A program made the translations under genes and the position numbers. 64,000 nucleotides of DNA from contig OX459110.1 in assembly GCA_949775045.1 (NCBI GenBank), positions 6,146,229 through 6,210,228 on the forward strand, written 5' to 3'. Each line of letters begins with the position of its first letter. Position 1 is the first letter of the stretch. Below the pieces are notes generated by a model. It was given only the letters and a program-made list of their open reading frames with translations. It was not told the origin of the DNA and did not search any database. Source of the stretch: Metridium senile (taxonomy: Eukaryota > Cnidaria > Anthozoa > Actiniaria > Metridiidae). Of the stretch, positions 49,801-62,774 are shown in pieces.

Positions 49801-51400
49801 CTTTTTGACACATTTTTACATCACCCTATAGGACATATTGCATTCTGGGTAGGATTTTGTAGTTTTTTCTAAATAAAATCTTGCGCATGTATCAGAATGC
49901 TCTAATATTCTCAGACATTACTCACAGGGTCTAGGCGAAACTTTTGTGCCGAAAACCCCGATCTTTTTGACACATTTTCAGATCACCCTATAGGGCATAT
50001 TGCATTCTGGGTAGGATTTTGTAGTTTTTTCTAAATAAAATCTTGCGCATGTATCAGAATGCTCTAATATTCTCAGACATTACTCACAGGGTCTAAGCAA
50101 AAATTTTGTGCCGAAAACCCCGATCTTTTTGACACATTTTCAGATCACCCTATAGGACATATTGCATTCTGGGTAGGATTTTGTAGTTTTTTCTAAATAA
50201 AATCTTGCGCATGTATCAGAATGCTCTAATATTCTCAGACATTACTCACAGGGTCTAGGCAAAAATTTTGTGCCGAAAACCCCGAACTTTTTGACACATT
50301 TTCAGATCACCCTATAGGGCATATTGCATTCTGGGTAGGATTTTGTAGTTTTTTCTAAATAAAATCTTGCGCATGTATCAGAATGCTCTAATATTCTCAG
50401 ACATTACTCACAGGGTCTAGGCGAAAATTTTGTGCCGAAAACTCCGATCTTTTTGACACATTTTTACATCACCCTATAGGACATATTGCATTCTGGACAG
50501 GATTTTGTAGTTTTTTCTAAATAAAATCTTGCGCATGTATCAGAATGCTCTAATATTCTCAGACATTACTCACAGGGTCTAGGCGAAACTTTTGTGCCGA
50601 AAACCCCGATCTTTTTGACACATTTTCAGATCACCCTATAGGGCATATTGCATTCTGGGTAGGATTTTGTAGTTTTTTCTAAATCAAATCTTGCGCATGT
50701 ATCAGAATGCACTAATATTCTTAGACATTACTCACAGGGTCTAAGCGAAAATTTTGTGCCGAAAACCCCGATCTTTTTGACACATTTTCAGATCACCCTA
50801 TAGGGCATATTGCATTCTGGGTAGGATTTTGTAGTTTTTTCTAAATAAAATCTTGCGCATGTATCAGAATGCTCTAATATTCTCAGACATTACTCACAGG
50901 GTCTAAGCAAAAATTTTGTGCCGAAAACCCGATCTTTTTGACACATTTTCAGATCACCCTATAGGGCATATTGCATTCTGGGTAGGATTTTGTAGTTTTT
51001 TCTAAATAAAATCTTGCGCATGTATCAGAATGCTCTAATATTCTCAGACATTACTCACAGGGTCTAAGCAAAAATTTTGTGCCGAAAACCCCGATAGGAT
51101 TTTGTAGTTTTTTCTAAATAAAATCTTGCGCATGTATCAGAATGCTCTAATATTCTCAGACATTACTCACAGGGCCTAGGCGAAAATTTTGAGCTGAAAA
51201 CCCCGATATCTTTTTGACACATTTTCAGATCACTCTATAGGGCATATTGCATTCTGGGTAGGATTTTGTAGTTTTTTCTAAATGAAATCTTGCACATTTA
51301 TCAGAATGCTCTAATATTCTCAGACATTACTCACAGGGTCTAGGCAAATATTTTGTGCCGAAAACCCCGATCTTTTTGACACATTTTTACATCACCCTAT
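46900..51400 (+). repeat. 1296/1572-bp triplicated block
   Basis: A monomer with ctaaatcaaatc, gcactaat and attcttag occurs at about 47811, 49107 and 50679. The spacings are 1296 bp (eight monomers) and 1572 bp (ten monomers, one 50-bp deletion, one 2-bp insertion). The 2-bp insertion (cgatatcttt) near 49635 recurs near 51206, so the A-B-C segment carrying it was itself duplicated. Confidence 0.8.
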
Positions 51401-52899
51401 AGGACATATTGCATTCTGGGTAGGATTTTGTAGTTTTTTCTAAATAAAATCTTGCGCATGTATCAGAATGCTCTAATATTCTCAGACATTACTCACAGGG
51501 TCTAGGCAAAAATTTTGTGCGAAATCTCCGATCTTTTTGACACATTTTTACATCACCCTATAGGACATATTGCATTCTGGACAGGATTTTGTAGTTTTTT
51601 CTAAATAAAATCTTGCGCATGTATCAGAATGCTCTAATATTCTCAGACATTACTCACAGGGTCTAGGCGAAACTTTTGTGCCGAAAACCCCGACCTTTTT
51701 GACACATTTTCAGATCACCCTATAGGGCATATTGCATTCTGGGTAGGATTTTGTAGTTTTTTCTAAATAAAATCTTGCGCATGTATCAGAATGCTCTAAT
51801 ATTCTCAGACATTACTCACAGGGTCTAAGCGAAAATTTTGTGCCGAAAACCCCGATCTTTTTGACACATTTTTACATCACCCTATAGGACATATTGCATT
51901 CTGGGTAGGATTTTGTAGTTTTTTCTAAATAAAATCTTGCGCATGTATCAGAATGCTCTAATATTCTCAGACATTACTCACAGGGTCTAGGCAAAAATTT
52001 TGTGCCGAAATCTCCGATCTTTTTGACACATTTTTACATCACCCTATAGGACATATTGCATTCTGGACAGGATTTTGTAGTTTTTTCTAAATAAAATCTT
52101 GCGCATGTATCAGAATGCTCTAATATTCTCAGACATTACTCACAGGGTCTAGGCGAAACTTTTGTGCCGAAAACCCCGATCTTTTTGACACATTTTCAGA
52201 TCACCCTATAGGGCATATTGCATTCTGGGTAGGATTTTGTAGTTTTTTCTAAATAAAATCTTGCGCATGTATCAGAATGCTCTAATATTCTCAGACATTA
52301 CTCACAGGGTCTAAGCGAAAATTTTGTGCCGAAAACCCCGATCTTTTTGGACACATTTTCAGATCACCCTATAGGGCATATTGCATTCTGGGTAGGATTT
52401 TGTAGTTTTTTCTAAATAAAATCTTGCGCATGTATCAGAATGATCTAATATTCTCAGACATTACTCACAGGGTCTAGGCGAAAATTTTGTGCCGAAAACC
52501 CCGAACTTTTGACACATTTTCAGATCACCCTATAGGGCATATTGCATTTTTGTAGGATTTTGTAGTTTTTTCTAAATAAAATCTTGCGCATGTATCAGAA
52601 TGCACTAATATTCTCAGACATTACTCACAGGGTCTAAGCGAAAATTTTGTGCCGAAAACCCCGATCTTTTTGACACATTTTCAGATCACCCTATAGGGCA
52701 TATTGCATTCTGGGTAGGATTTTGTAGTTTTTTCTAAATAAAATCTTGCGCATGTATCAGAATGCTCTAATATTCTCAGACATTACTCACAGGGCCTAGG
52801 CGAAAATTTTGAGCTGAAAACCCCGATCTTTTTGACACATTTTCAGATCACTCTATAGGGCATATTGCATTTTGGGTAGGATTTTGTAGTTTTTTCTAA

Positions 52900-54150
52900 A
52901 TAAAATCTTGCGCATGTATCAGAATGCTCTAATATTCTCAGACATTACTCACAGGGTCTAGGCGAAACTTTTGTGCCGAAAACCCCGATCTTTTTGACAC
53001 ATTTTCAGATCACCCTATAGGGCATATTGCATTCTGGGTAGGATTTTGTAGTTTTTTCTAAATAAAATCTTGCGCATGTATCAGAATGCTCTAATATTCT
53101 AAGATATTACTCACAGGGTCTAAGCGAAAATTTTGTGCCGAAAACCCCGATCTTTTTGACACATTTTCAGATCACCCTATAGGGCATATTGCATTCTGGG
53201 TAGGATTTTGTAGTTTTTTCTAAATAAAATCTTGCGCATGTATCAGAATGCTCTAATATTCTCAGACATTACTCACAGGGTCTAGGCAAAAATTTTGTGC
53301 CGAAAACCCCGAACTATTTGACACATTTTCAGATCACCCTATAGGGCATATTGCATTCTGGGTTGGATTTTGTAGTTTTTTCTAAATAAAATCTTGCGCA
53401 TGTATCAGAATGCTCTAATATTCTCAAACATTACTCACAGGGTCTATGCGAAACTTTTGTGCTGAAAACCCCGATCTTTTTGACACATTTTCAGATCACC
53501 CTATAGGGCATATTGCATTCTGGGTAGGATTTTGTAGTTTTTTCTAAATAAAATCTTGCGCATGTATCAGAATGCTCTAATATTCTCAGACATTACTCAC
53601 AGGGTCAAAGCGAAAATTTTGTGCCGAAAACCCCGATTTTTTTGACACATTTTCAGATCACCCTATAGGGCATACTGCATTCTGGGTAGGATTTTGTAGT
53701 TTTTTCTAAATAAAATCTTGCGCATGTATCAGAATGCTCTAATATTCTCAGACATTACTCACAGGGTCTAGGCGAAAATTTTGTGCCGAGAACCCCGAAC
53801 TTTTTGACACATTTTCAGATCACCCTATAGGGCATATTGCATTCTGGGTAGGATTTTGTAGTTTTTTCTAAATAAAATCTTGCGCATGTATCAGAATGCT
53901 CTAATATTCTCAGACATTACTCACAGGGTCTAGGCGAAAATGTTGTGCCGAAAACTCCGATCTTTTTGACACATTTTTACATCACCCTATAGGACATATT
54001 GCATTCTGGACAGGATTTTGTAGTTTTTTCTAAATAAAATCTTGCGCATGTATCAGAATGCTCTAATATTCTCAGACATTACTCACAGGGTCTAGGCGAA
54101 ACTTTTGTGCCGAAAACCCCGATCTTTTTGACACATTTTCAGATCACCCT
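52900..54150 (+). repeat. Block repeated 8.0 kb upstream
   Basis: This is the partner of 44900-46150 with the same rare variants. One single-base insertion near 46100 in the other copy ends the exact 8000-bp register. Confidence 0.75.
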
Positions 54151-54784
54151 ATAGGGCATATTGCATTCTGGGTAGGATTTTGTAGTTTTTTCTAAATAAA
54201 ATCTTGCGCATGTATCAGAATGCTCTAATATTCTCAGACATTACTCACAGGGTCTAAGCGAAAATTTTGTGCCGAAAACCCCGATCTTTTTGACACATTT
54301 TCAGATCACCCTATAGGGCATATTGCATTCTGGGTAGGATTTTGTAGTTTTTTCTAAATAAAATCTTGCGCATGTATCAGAATGCTCTAATATTCTCAGA
54401 CATTACTCACAGGGTCTAAGCGAAAATTTTGTGCCGAAAACCCCGATCTTTTTGACACATTTTCAGATCACCCTATAGGGCATATTGCATTCTGGGTAGG
54501 ATTTTGTAGTTTTTTCTAAATAAAATCTTGCGCATGTATCAGAATGCTCTAATATTCTCAGACATTACTCACAGGGTCTAAGCGAAAATTTTGTGCCGAA
54601 AACCCCGATCTTTTTGACACATTTTCAGATCACCCTATAGGGCATATTGCATTCTGGGTAGGATTTTGTAGTTTTTTCTAAATAAAATCTTGCGCATGTA
54701 TCAGAATGCTCTAATATTCTCAGACATTACTCACAGGGTCTAAGCGAAAATTTTGTGCCGAAAACCCCGATCTTTTTGACACAT

Positions 54785-57700
54785 TTTCAGATCACCCTAT
54801 AGGGCATATTGCATTCTGGGTAGGATTTTGTAGTTTTTTCTAAATAAAATCTTGCGCATGTATCAGAATGCTCTAATATTCTCAGACATTACTCACAGGG
54901 TCTAGGCAAAAATTTTGTGCCGAAAACACCGAACTTTTTGACACATTTTCAGATCACCCTATAGGGCATATTGCATTCTGGGTAGGATTTTGTAGTTTTT
55001 TCTAAATAAAATCTTGCGCATGTATCAGAATGCTCTAATATTCTCAGACATTACTCACAGGGTCTAGGCGAAACTTTTGTACCGAAAACCCCGATCTTTT
55101 TGACACATTTTCAGATCACCCTATAGGGCATATTGCATTTTGGGTAGGATTTTGTAGTTTTTTCTAAATAAAATCTTGCGCATGTATCAGAATGCTCTAA
55201 TATTCTCAGACATTACTCACAGGGTCTAAGCGAAAATTTTGTGCCGAAAACCCCGATAGGATTTTGTAGTTTTTTCTAAATAAAATCTTGCGCATGTATC
55301 AGAATGCTCTAATATTCTCAGATATTACTCACAGGGCCTAGGCGAAAATTTTGAGCTGAAAACCCCGATCTTTTTGACACATTTTCAGATCACTCTATAG
55401 GGCATATTGCATTCTGGGTAGGATTTTGTAGTTTTTTCTAAATGAAATCTTGCACATTTATCAGAATGCTCTAATATTCTCAGACATTACTCACAGGGTC
55501 TAGGCAAATATTTTGTGCCGAAAACCCCGATCTTTTTGACACATTTTTACATCACCCTATAGGACATATTGCATTCTGGGTAGGATTTTGTAGTTTTTTC
55601 TAAATAAAATCTTGCGCATGTATCAGAATGCTCTAATATTCTCAGACATTACTCACAGGGTCTAGGCAAAAATTTTGTGCCGAAATCTCCGATCTTTTTG
55701 ACACATTTTTACATCACCCTATAGGACATATTGCATTCTGGGTAGGATTTTGTAGTTTTTTCTAAATAAAATCTTGCGCATGTATCAGAATGCTCTAATA
55801 TTCTCAGACATTACTCACAGGGTCTAGGCGAAACTTTTGTGCCGAAAACCCCGATCTTTTTGACACATTTTCAGATCACCCTATAGGGCATATTGCATTC
55901 TGGGTAGGATTTTGTAGTTTTTTCTAAATAAAATCTTGCGCATGTATCAGAATGCTCTAATATTCTCAGACATTACTCACAGGGTCTAAGCGAAAATTTT
56001 GTGCCGAAAACCCCGATCTTTTTGACACATTTTCAGATCACCCTATAGGGCATATTGCATTCTGGGTAGGATTTTGTAGTTTTTTCTAAATAAAATCTTG
56101 CGCATGTATCAGAATGATCTAATATTCTCAGACATTACTCACAGGGTCTAGGCGAAAATTTTGTGCCGAAAACCCCGAACTTTTTGACACATTTTCAGAT
56201 CACCCTATAGGGCATATTGCATTCTGGGTAGGATTTTGTAGTTTTTTCTAAATAAAATCTTGCGCATGTATCAGAATGCTCTAATATTCTCAGACATTAC
56301 TCACAGGGTCTAAGCGAAAATTTTGTGCCGAAAACCCCGATCTTTTTGACACATTTTCAGATCACCCTATAGGGCATATTGCATTCTGGGTAGGATTTTG
56401 TAGTTTTTTCTAAATAAAATCTTGCGCATGTATCAGAATGCTCTAATATTCTCAGACATTACTCACAGGGTCTAAGCGAAAATTTTGTGCCGAAAACCCC
56501 GATCTTTTTGACACATTTTCAGATCACCCTATAGGGCATATTGCATTCTGGGTAGGATTTTGTAGTTTTTTCTAAATAAAATCTTGCGCATGTATCAGAA
56601 TGCTCTAATATTCTCAGACATTACTCACAGGGTCTAAGCGAAAATTTTGTGCCGAAAACCCCGATCTTTTTGACACATTTTCAGATCACCCTATAGGGCA
56701 TATTGCATTCTGGGTAGGATTTTGTAGTTTTTTCTAAATAAAATCTTGCGCATGTATCAGAATGCTCTAATATTCTCAGACATTACTCACAGGGTCTAAG
56801 CGAAAATTTTGTGCCGAAAACCCCGATCTTTTTGACACATTTTCAGATCACCCTATAGGGCATATTGCATTCTGGGTAGGATTTTGTAGTTTTTTCTAAA
56901 TAAAATCTTGCGCATGTATCAGAATGCTCTAATATTCTCAGACATTACTTACAGGGTCTAGGCGAAAATTTTGTGCCGAAAACCCCGAACTTTTTGACAC
57001 ATTTTCAGATCACCCTATAGGGCATATTGCATTCTGGGTAGGATTTTGTAGTTTTTTCTAAATAAAATCTTGCGCATGTATCAGAATGCTCTAATATTCT
57101 CAGACATTACTCACAGGGTCTAGGCAAAAATTTTGTGCCGAAAACACCGAACTTTTTGACACATTTTCAGATCACCCTATAGGGCATATTGCATTCTGGG
57201 TAGGATTTTGTAGTTTTTTCTAAATAAAATCTTGCGCATGTATCAGAATGCTCTAATATTCTCAGACATTACTCACAGGGTCTAGGCGAAACTTTTGTAC
57301 CGAAAACCCCGATCTTTTTGACACATTTTCAGATCACCCTATAGGGCATATTGCATTTTGGGTAGGATTTTGTAGTTTTTTCTAAATAAAATCTTGCGCA
57401 TGTATCAGAATGCTCTAATATTCTCAGACATTACTCACAGGGTCTAAGCGAAAATTTTGTGCCGAAAACCCCGATAGGATTTTGTAGTTTTTTCTAAATA
57501 AAATCTTGCGCATGTATCAGAATGCTCTAATATTCTCAGATATTACTCACAGGGCCTAGGCGAAAATTTTGAGCTGAAAACCCCGATCTTTTTGACACAT
57601 TTTCAGATCACTCTATAGGGCATATTGCATTCTGGGTAGGATTTTGTAGTTTTTTCTAAATGAAATCTTGCACATTTATCAGAATGCTCTAATATTCTCA

Positions 57701-59333
57701 GACATTACTCACAGGGTCTAGGCAAATATTTTGTGCCGAAAACCCCGATCTTTTTGACACATTTTTACATCACCCTATAGGACATATTGCATTCTGGGTA
57801 GGATTTTGTAGTTTTTTCTAAATAAAATCTTGCGCATGTATCAGAATGCTCTAATATTCTCAGACATTACTCACAGGGTCTAGGCAAAAATTTTGTGCCG
57901 AAATCTCCGATCTTTTTGACACATTTTTACATCACCCTATAGGACATATTGCATTCTGGGTAGGATTTTGTAGTTTTTTCTAAATAAAATCTTGCGCATG
58001 TATCAGAATGCTCTAATATTCTCAGACATTACTCACAGGGTCTAGGCGAAACTTTTGTGCCGAAAACCCCGATCTTTTTGACACATTTTCAGATCACCCT
58101 ATAGGGCATATTGCATTCTGGGTAGGATTTTGTAGTTTTTTCTAAATAAAATCTTGCGCATGTATCAGAATGCTCTAATATTCTCAGACATTACTCACAG
58201 GGTCTAAGCGAAAATTTTGTGCCGAAAACCCCGATCTTTTTGACACATTTTCAGATCACCCTATAGGGCATATTGCATTCTGGGTAGGATTTTGTAGTTT
58301 TTTCTAAATAAAATCTTGCGCATGTATCAGAATGATCTAATATTCTCAGACATTACTCACAGGGTCTAGGCGAAAATTTTGTGCCGAAAACCCCGAACTT
58401 TTTGACACATTTTCAGATCACCCTATAGGGCATATTGCATTCTGGGTAGGATTTTGTAGTTTTTTCTAAATAAAATCTTGCGCATGTATCAGAATGCTCT
58501 AATATTCTCAGACATTACTCACAGGGTCTAAGCGAAAATTTTGTGCCGAAAACCCCGATCTTTTTGACACATTTTCAGATCACCCTATAGGGCATATTGC
58601 ATTCTGGGTAGGATTTTGTAGTTTTTTCTAAATAAAATCTTGCGCATGTATCAGAATGCTCTAATATTCTCAGACATTACTCACAGGGTCTAAGCGAAAA
58701 TTTTGTGCCGAAAACCCCGATCTTTTTGACACATTTTCAGATCACCCTATAGGGCATATTGCATTCTGGGTAGGATTTTGTAGTTTTTTCTAAATAAAAT
58801 CTTGCGCATGTATCAGAATGCTCTAATATTCTCAGACATTACTCACAGGGTCTAAGCGAAAATTTTGTGCCGAAAACCCCGATCTTTTTGACACATTTTC
58901 AGATCACCCTATAGGGCATATTGCATTCTGGGTAGGATTTTGTAGTTTTTTCTAAATAAAATCTTGCGCATGTATCAGAATGCTCTAATATTCTCAGACA
59001 TTACTCACAGGGTCTAAGCGAAAATTTTGTGCCGAAAACCCCGATCTTTTTGACACATTTTCAGATCACCCTATAGGGCATATTGCATTCTGGGTAGGAT
59101 TTTGTAGTTTTTTCTAAATAAAATCTTGCGCATGTATCAGAATGCTCTAATATTCTCAGACATTACTTACAGGGTCTAGGCGAAAATTTTGTGCCGAAAA
59201 CCCCGAACTTTTTGACACATTTTCAGATCACCCTATAGGGCATATTGCATTCTGGGTAGGATTTTGTAGTTTTTTCTAAATAAAATCTTGCGCATGTATC
59301 AGAATGCTCTAATATTCTCAGACATTACTCACA
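54785..59333 (+). repeat. 2218-bp tandem duplication
   Basis: Copies lie at about 54785-57002 and 57003-59220. Variants exactly 2218 bp apart are gaaaacacc (54922 and 57140), gtaccgaaa (accg at 55081 and 57299), gatattactc (55321 and 57539), aatgatct (56111 and 58329) and cattacttac (ctt at 56948 and 59166). The period is fourteen monomers with one 50-bp deletion. No difference between the copies was noticed at landmarks. Confidence 0.86.
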
Positions 59334-61079
59334 GGGTCTAAGCGAAAATTTTGTGCCGAAAACCCCGATAGGATTTTGTAGTTTTTTCTAAATAAAATCT
59401 TGCGCATGTATCAGAATGCTCTAATATTCTCAGACATTACTCACAGGGCCTAGGCGAAAATTTTGAGCTGAAAACCCCGATCTTTTTGACACATTTTCAG
59501 ATCACTCTATAGGGCATATTGCATTCTGGGTAGGATTTTGTAGTTTTTTCTAAATGAAATCTTGCACATTTATCAGAATGCTCTAATATTCTCAGACATT
59601 ACTCACAGGGTCTAGGCAAATATTTTGTGCCGAAAACCCCGATCTTTTTGACACATTTTCAGATCACCCTATAGGGCATATTGCATTCTGGGTAGGATTT
59701 TGTAGTTTTTTCTAAATACAATCTTGCGCATGTATCAGAATGCTCTAATATTCTCAGACATTACTCACAGGGTCTAAGCGAAAATTTTGTGCAGAAAACC
59801 CCGATCTTTTTGACACATTTTCAGATCACCCTATAGGGCATATTGCATTCTGGGTAGGATTTTGTAGTTTTTTCTAAATAAAATCTTGCGCATGTATCAG
59901 AATGCTCTAATATTCTCAGACATTACTCACAGGGTCTAGGCGAAAATTTTGTGCCGAAAACCCCGAACTTTTTGACACATTTTCAGATCACCCTATAGGG
60001 CATATTGCATTCTGGGTAGGATTTTGTAGTTTTTTCTAAATAAAATCTTGCGCATGTATCAGAATGCTCTAATATTCTCAGACATTACTCACAGGGTCTA
60101 GGCGAAACTTTTGTGCCGAAAACCCCGATCTTTTTGACACATTTTCAGATCACCCTATAGGGCATATTGCATTCTGGGTAGGATTTTGTAGTTTTTTCTA
60201 AATAAAATCTTGCGCATGTATCAGAATGCTCTAATATTCTCAGACATTACTCACAGGGTCTAGGCGAAACTTTTGTGCCGAAAACCCCGATCTTTTTGAC
60301 ACATTTTCAGATCACCCTATAGGGCATATTGCATTCTGGGTAGGATTTTGTAGTTTTTTCTAAATAAAATCTTGCGCATGTATCAGAATGCTCTAATATT
60401 CTCAGACATTACTCACAGGGTCTAAGCGAAAATTTTGTGCCGAAAACCCCGATCTTTTTGACACATTTTCAGATCACCCTATAGGGCATATTGCATTCTG
60501 GGTAGGATTTTGTAGTTTTTTCTAAATAAAATCTTGCGCATGTATCAGAATGCTCTAATATTCTCAGACATTACTCACAGGGTCTAGGCGAAAATTTTGT
60601 GCCGAAAACCCCGAACTTTTTGACACATTTTCAGATCACCCTATAGGGCATATTGCATTCTGGGTAGGATTTTGTAGTTTTTTCTAAATAAAATCTTGCG
60701 CATGTATCAGAATGCTCTAATATTCTCAGACATTACTCACAGGGTCTAGGCGAAACTTTTGTGCCGAAAACCCCGATCTTTTTGACACATTTTCAGATCA
60801 CCCTATAGGGCATATTGCATTCTGGGTAGGATTTTGTAGTTTTTTCTAAATAAAATCTTGCGCATGTATCAGAATGCTCTAATATTCTCAGACATTACTC
60901 ACAGGGTCTAAGCGAAAATTTTGTGCCGAAAACCCCGATAGGATTTTGTAGTTTTTTCTAAATAAAATCTTGCGCATGTATCAGAATGCTCTAATATTCT
61001 CAGACATTACTCACAGGGCCTAGGCGAAAATTTTGAGCTGAAAACCCCGATCTTTTTGACACATTTTCAGATCACTCTA

Positions 61080-62774
61080 TAGGGCATATTGCATTCTGGG
61101 TAGGATTTTGTAGTTTTTTCTAAATGAAATCTTGCACATTTATCAGAATGCTCTAATATTCTCAGACATTACTCACAGGGTCTAGGCAAATATTTTGTGC
61201 CGAAAACCCCGATCTTTTTGACACATTTTTACATCACCCTATAGGACATATTGCATTCTGGGTAGGATTTTGTAGTTTTTTCTAAATAAAATCTTGCGCA
61301 TGTATCAGAATGCTCTAATATTCTCAGACATTACTCACAGGGTCTAGGCAAAAATTTTGTGCCGAAATCTCCGATCTTTTTGACACATTTTTACATCACC
61401 CTATAGGACATATTGCATTCTGGACAGGATTTTGTAGTTTTTTCGAAATAAAATCTTGCGCATGTATCAGAATGCTCTAATATTCTCAGACATTACTCAC
61501 AGGGTCTAGGCGAAACTTTTGTGCCGAAAACCCCGATCTTTTTGACACATTTTCAGATCACCCTATAGGGCATATTGCATTCTGGGTAGGATTTTGTAGT
61601 TTTTTCTAAATAAAATCTTGCGCATGTATCAGAATGCTCTAATATTCTCAGACATTACTCACAGGGTCTAAGCGAAAATTTTGTGCCGAAAACCCCGAAC
61701 TTTTTGACACATTTTCAGATCACCCTATAGGGCATATTGCATTCTGGGTAGGATTTTGTAGTTTTTTCTAAATAAAATCTTGCGCATGTATCAGAATGCT
61801 CTAATATTCTCAGACATTACTCACAGGGTCTAAGCGAAAATTTTGTGCCGAAAACCCCGATAGGATTTTGTAGTTTTTTCTAAATAAAATCTTGCGCATG
61901 TATCAGAATGCTCTAATATTCTCAGACATTACTCACAGGGCCTAGGCGAAAATTTTGAGCTGAAAACCCCGATCTTTTTGACACATTTTCAGATCACTCT
62001 ATAGGGCATATTGCATTCTGGTTAGGATTTTGTAGTTTTTTCTAAATGAAATCTTGCACATTTATCAGAATGCTCTAATATTCTCAGACATTACTCACAG
62101 GGTCTAGGCAAATATTTTGTGCCGAAAAATCCGATCTTTTTGACACATTTTCAGATCACCCTATAGGGCATATTGCATTCTGGGTAGGATTTTGTAGTTT
62201 TTTCTAAATGAAATCTTGCACATTTATCAGAATGCTCTAATATTCTCAGACATTACTCACAGGGTCTAGGCAAATATTTTGTGCCGAAAACCCCGATCTT
62301 TTTGACACATTTTTACATCACCCTATAGGACATATTGCATTCTGGGTAGGATTTTGTAGTTTTTTCTAAATAAAATCTTGCGCATGTATCAGAATGCTCT
62401 AATATTCTCAGACATTACTCACAGGGTCTAGGCAAAAATTTTGTGCCGAAATCTCCGATCTTTTTGACACATTTTTACATCACCCTATAGGACATATTGC
62501 ATTCTGGACAGGATTTTGTAGTTTTTTCGAAATAAAATCTTGCGCATGTATCAGAATGCTCTAATATTCTCAGACATTACTCACAGGGTCTAGGCGAAAC
62601 TTTTGTGCCGAAAACCCCGATCTTTTTGACACATTTTCAGATCACCCTATAGGGCATATTGCATTCTGGGTAGGATTTTGTAGTTTTTTCTAAATAAAAT
62701 CTTGCGCATGTATCAGAATGCTCTAATATTCTCAGACATTACTCACAGGGTCTAAGCGAAAATTTTGTGCCGAA
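61080..62774 (+). repeat. 1084-bp tandem duplication
   Basis: The unusual ttttttcgaaataaaatc occurs at 61444 and 62528, 1084 bp apart (seven monomers minus one 50-bp deletion). The flanking unit order C-D-E agrees between copies from about 61080 to 61690. Two type-C units (aaatgaaatcttgcac) are left adjacent near 62040-62230, the seam of the exchange. Confidence 0.75.
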
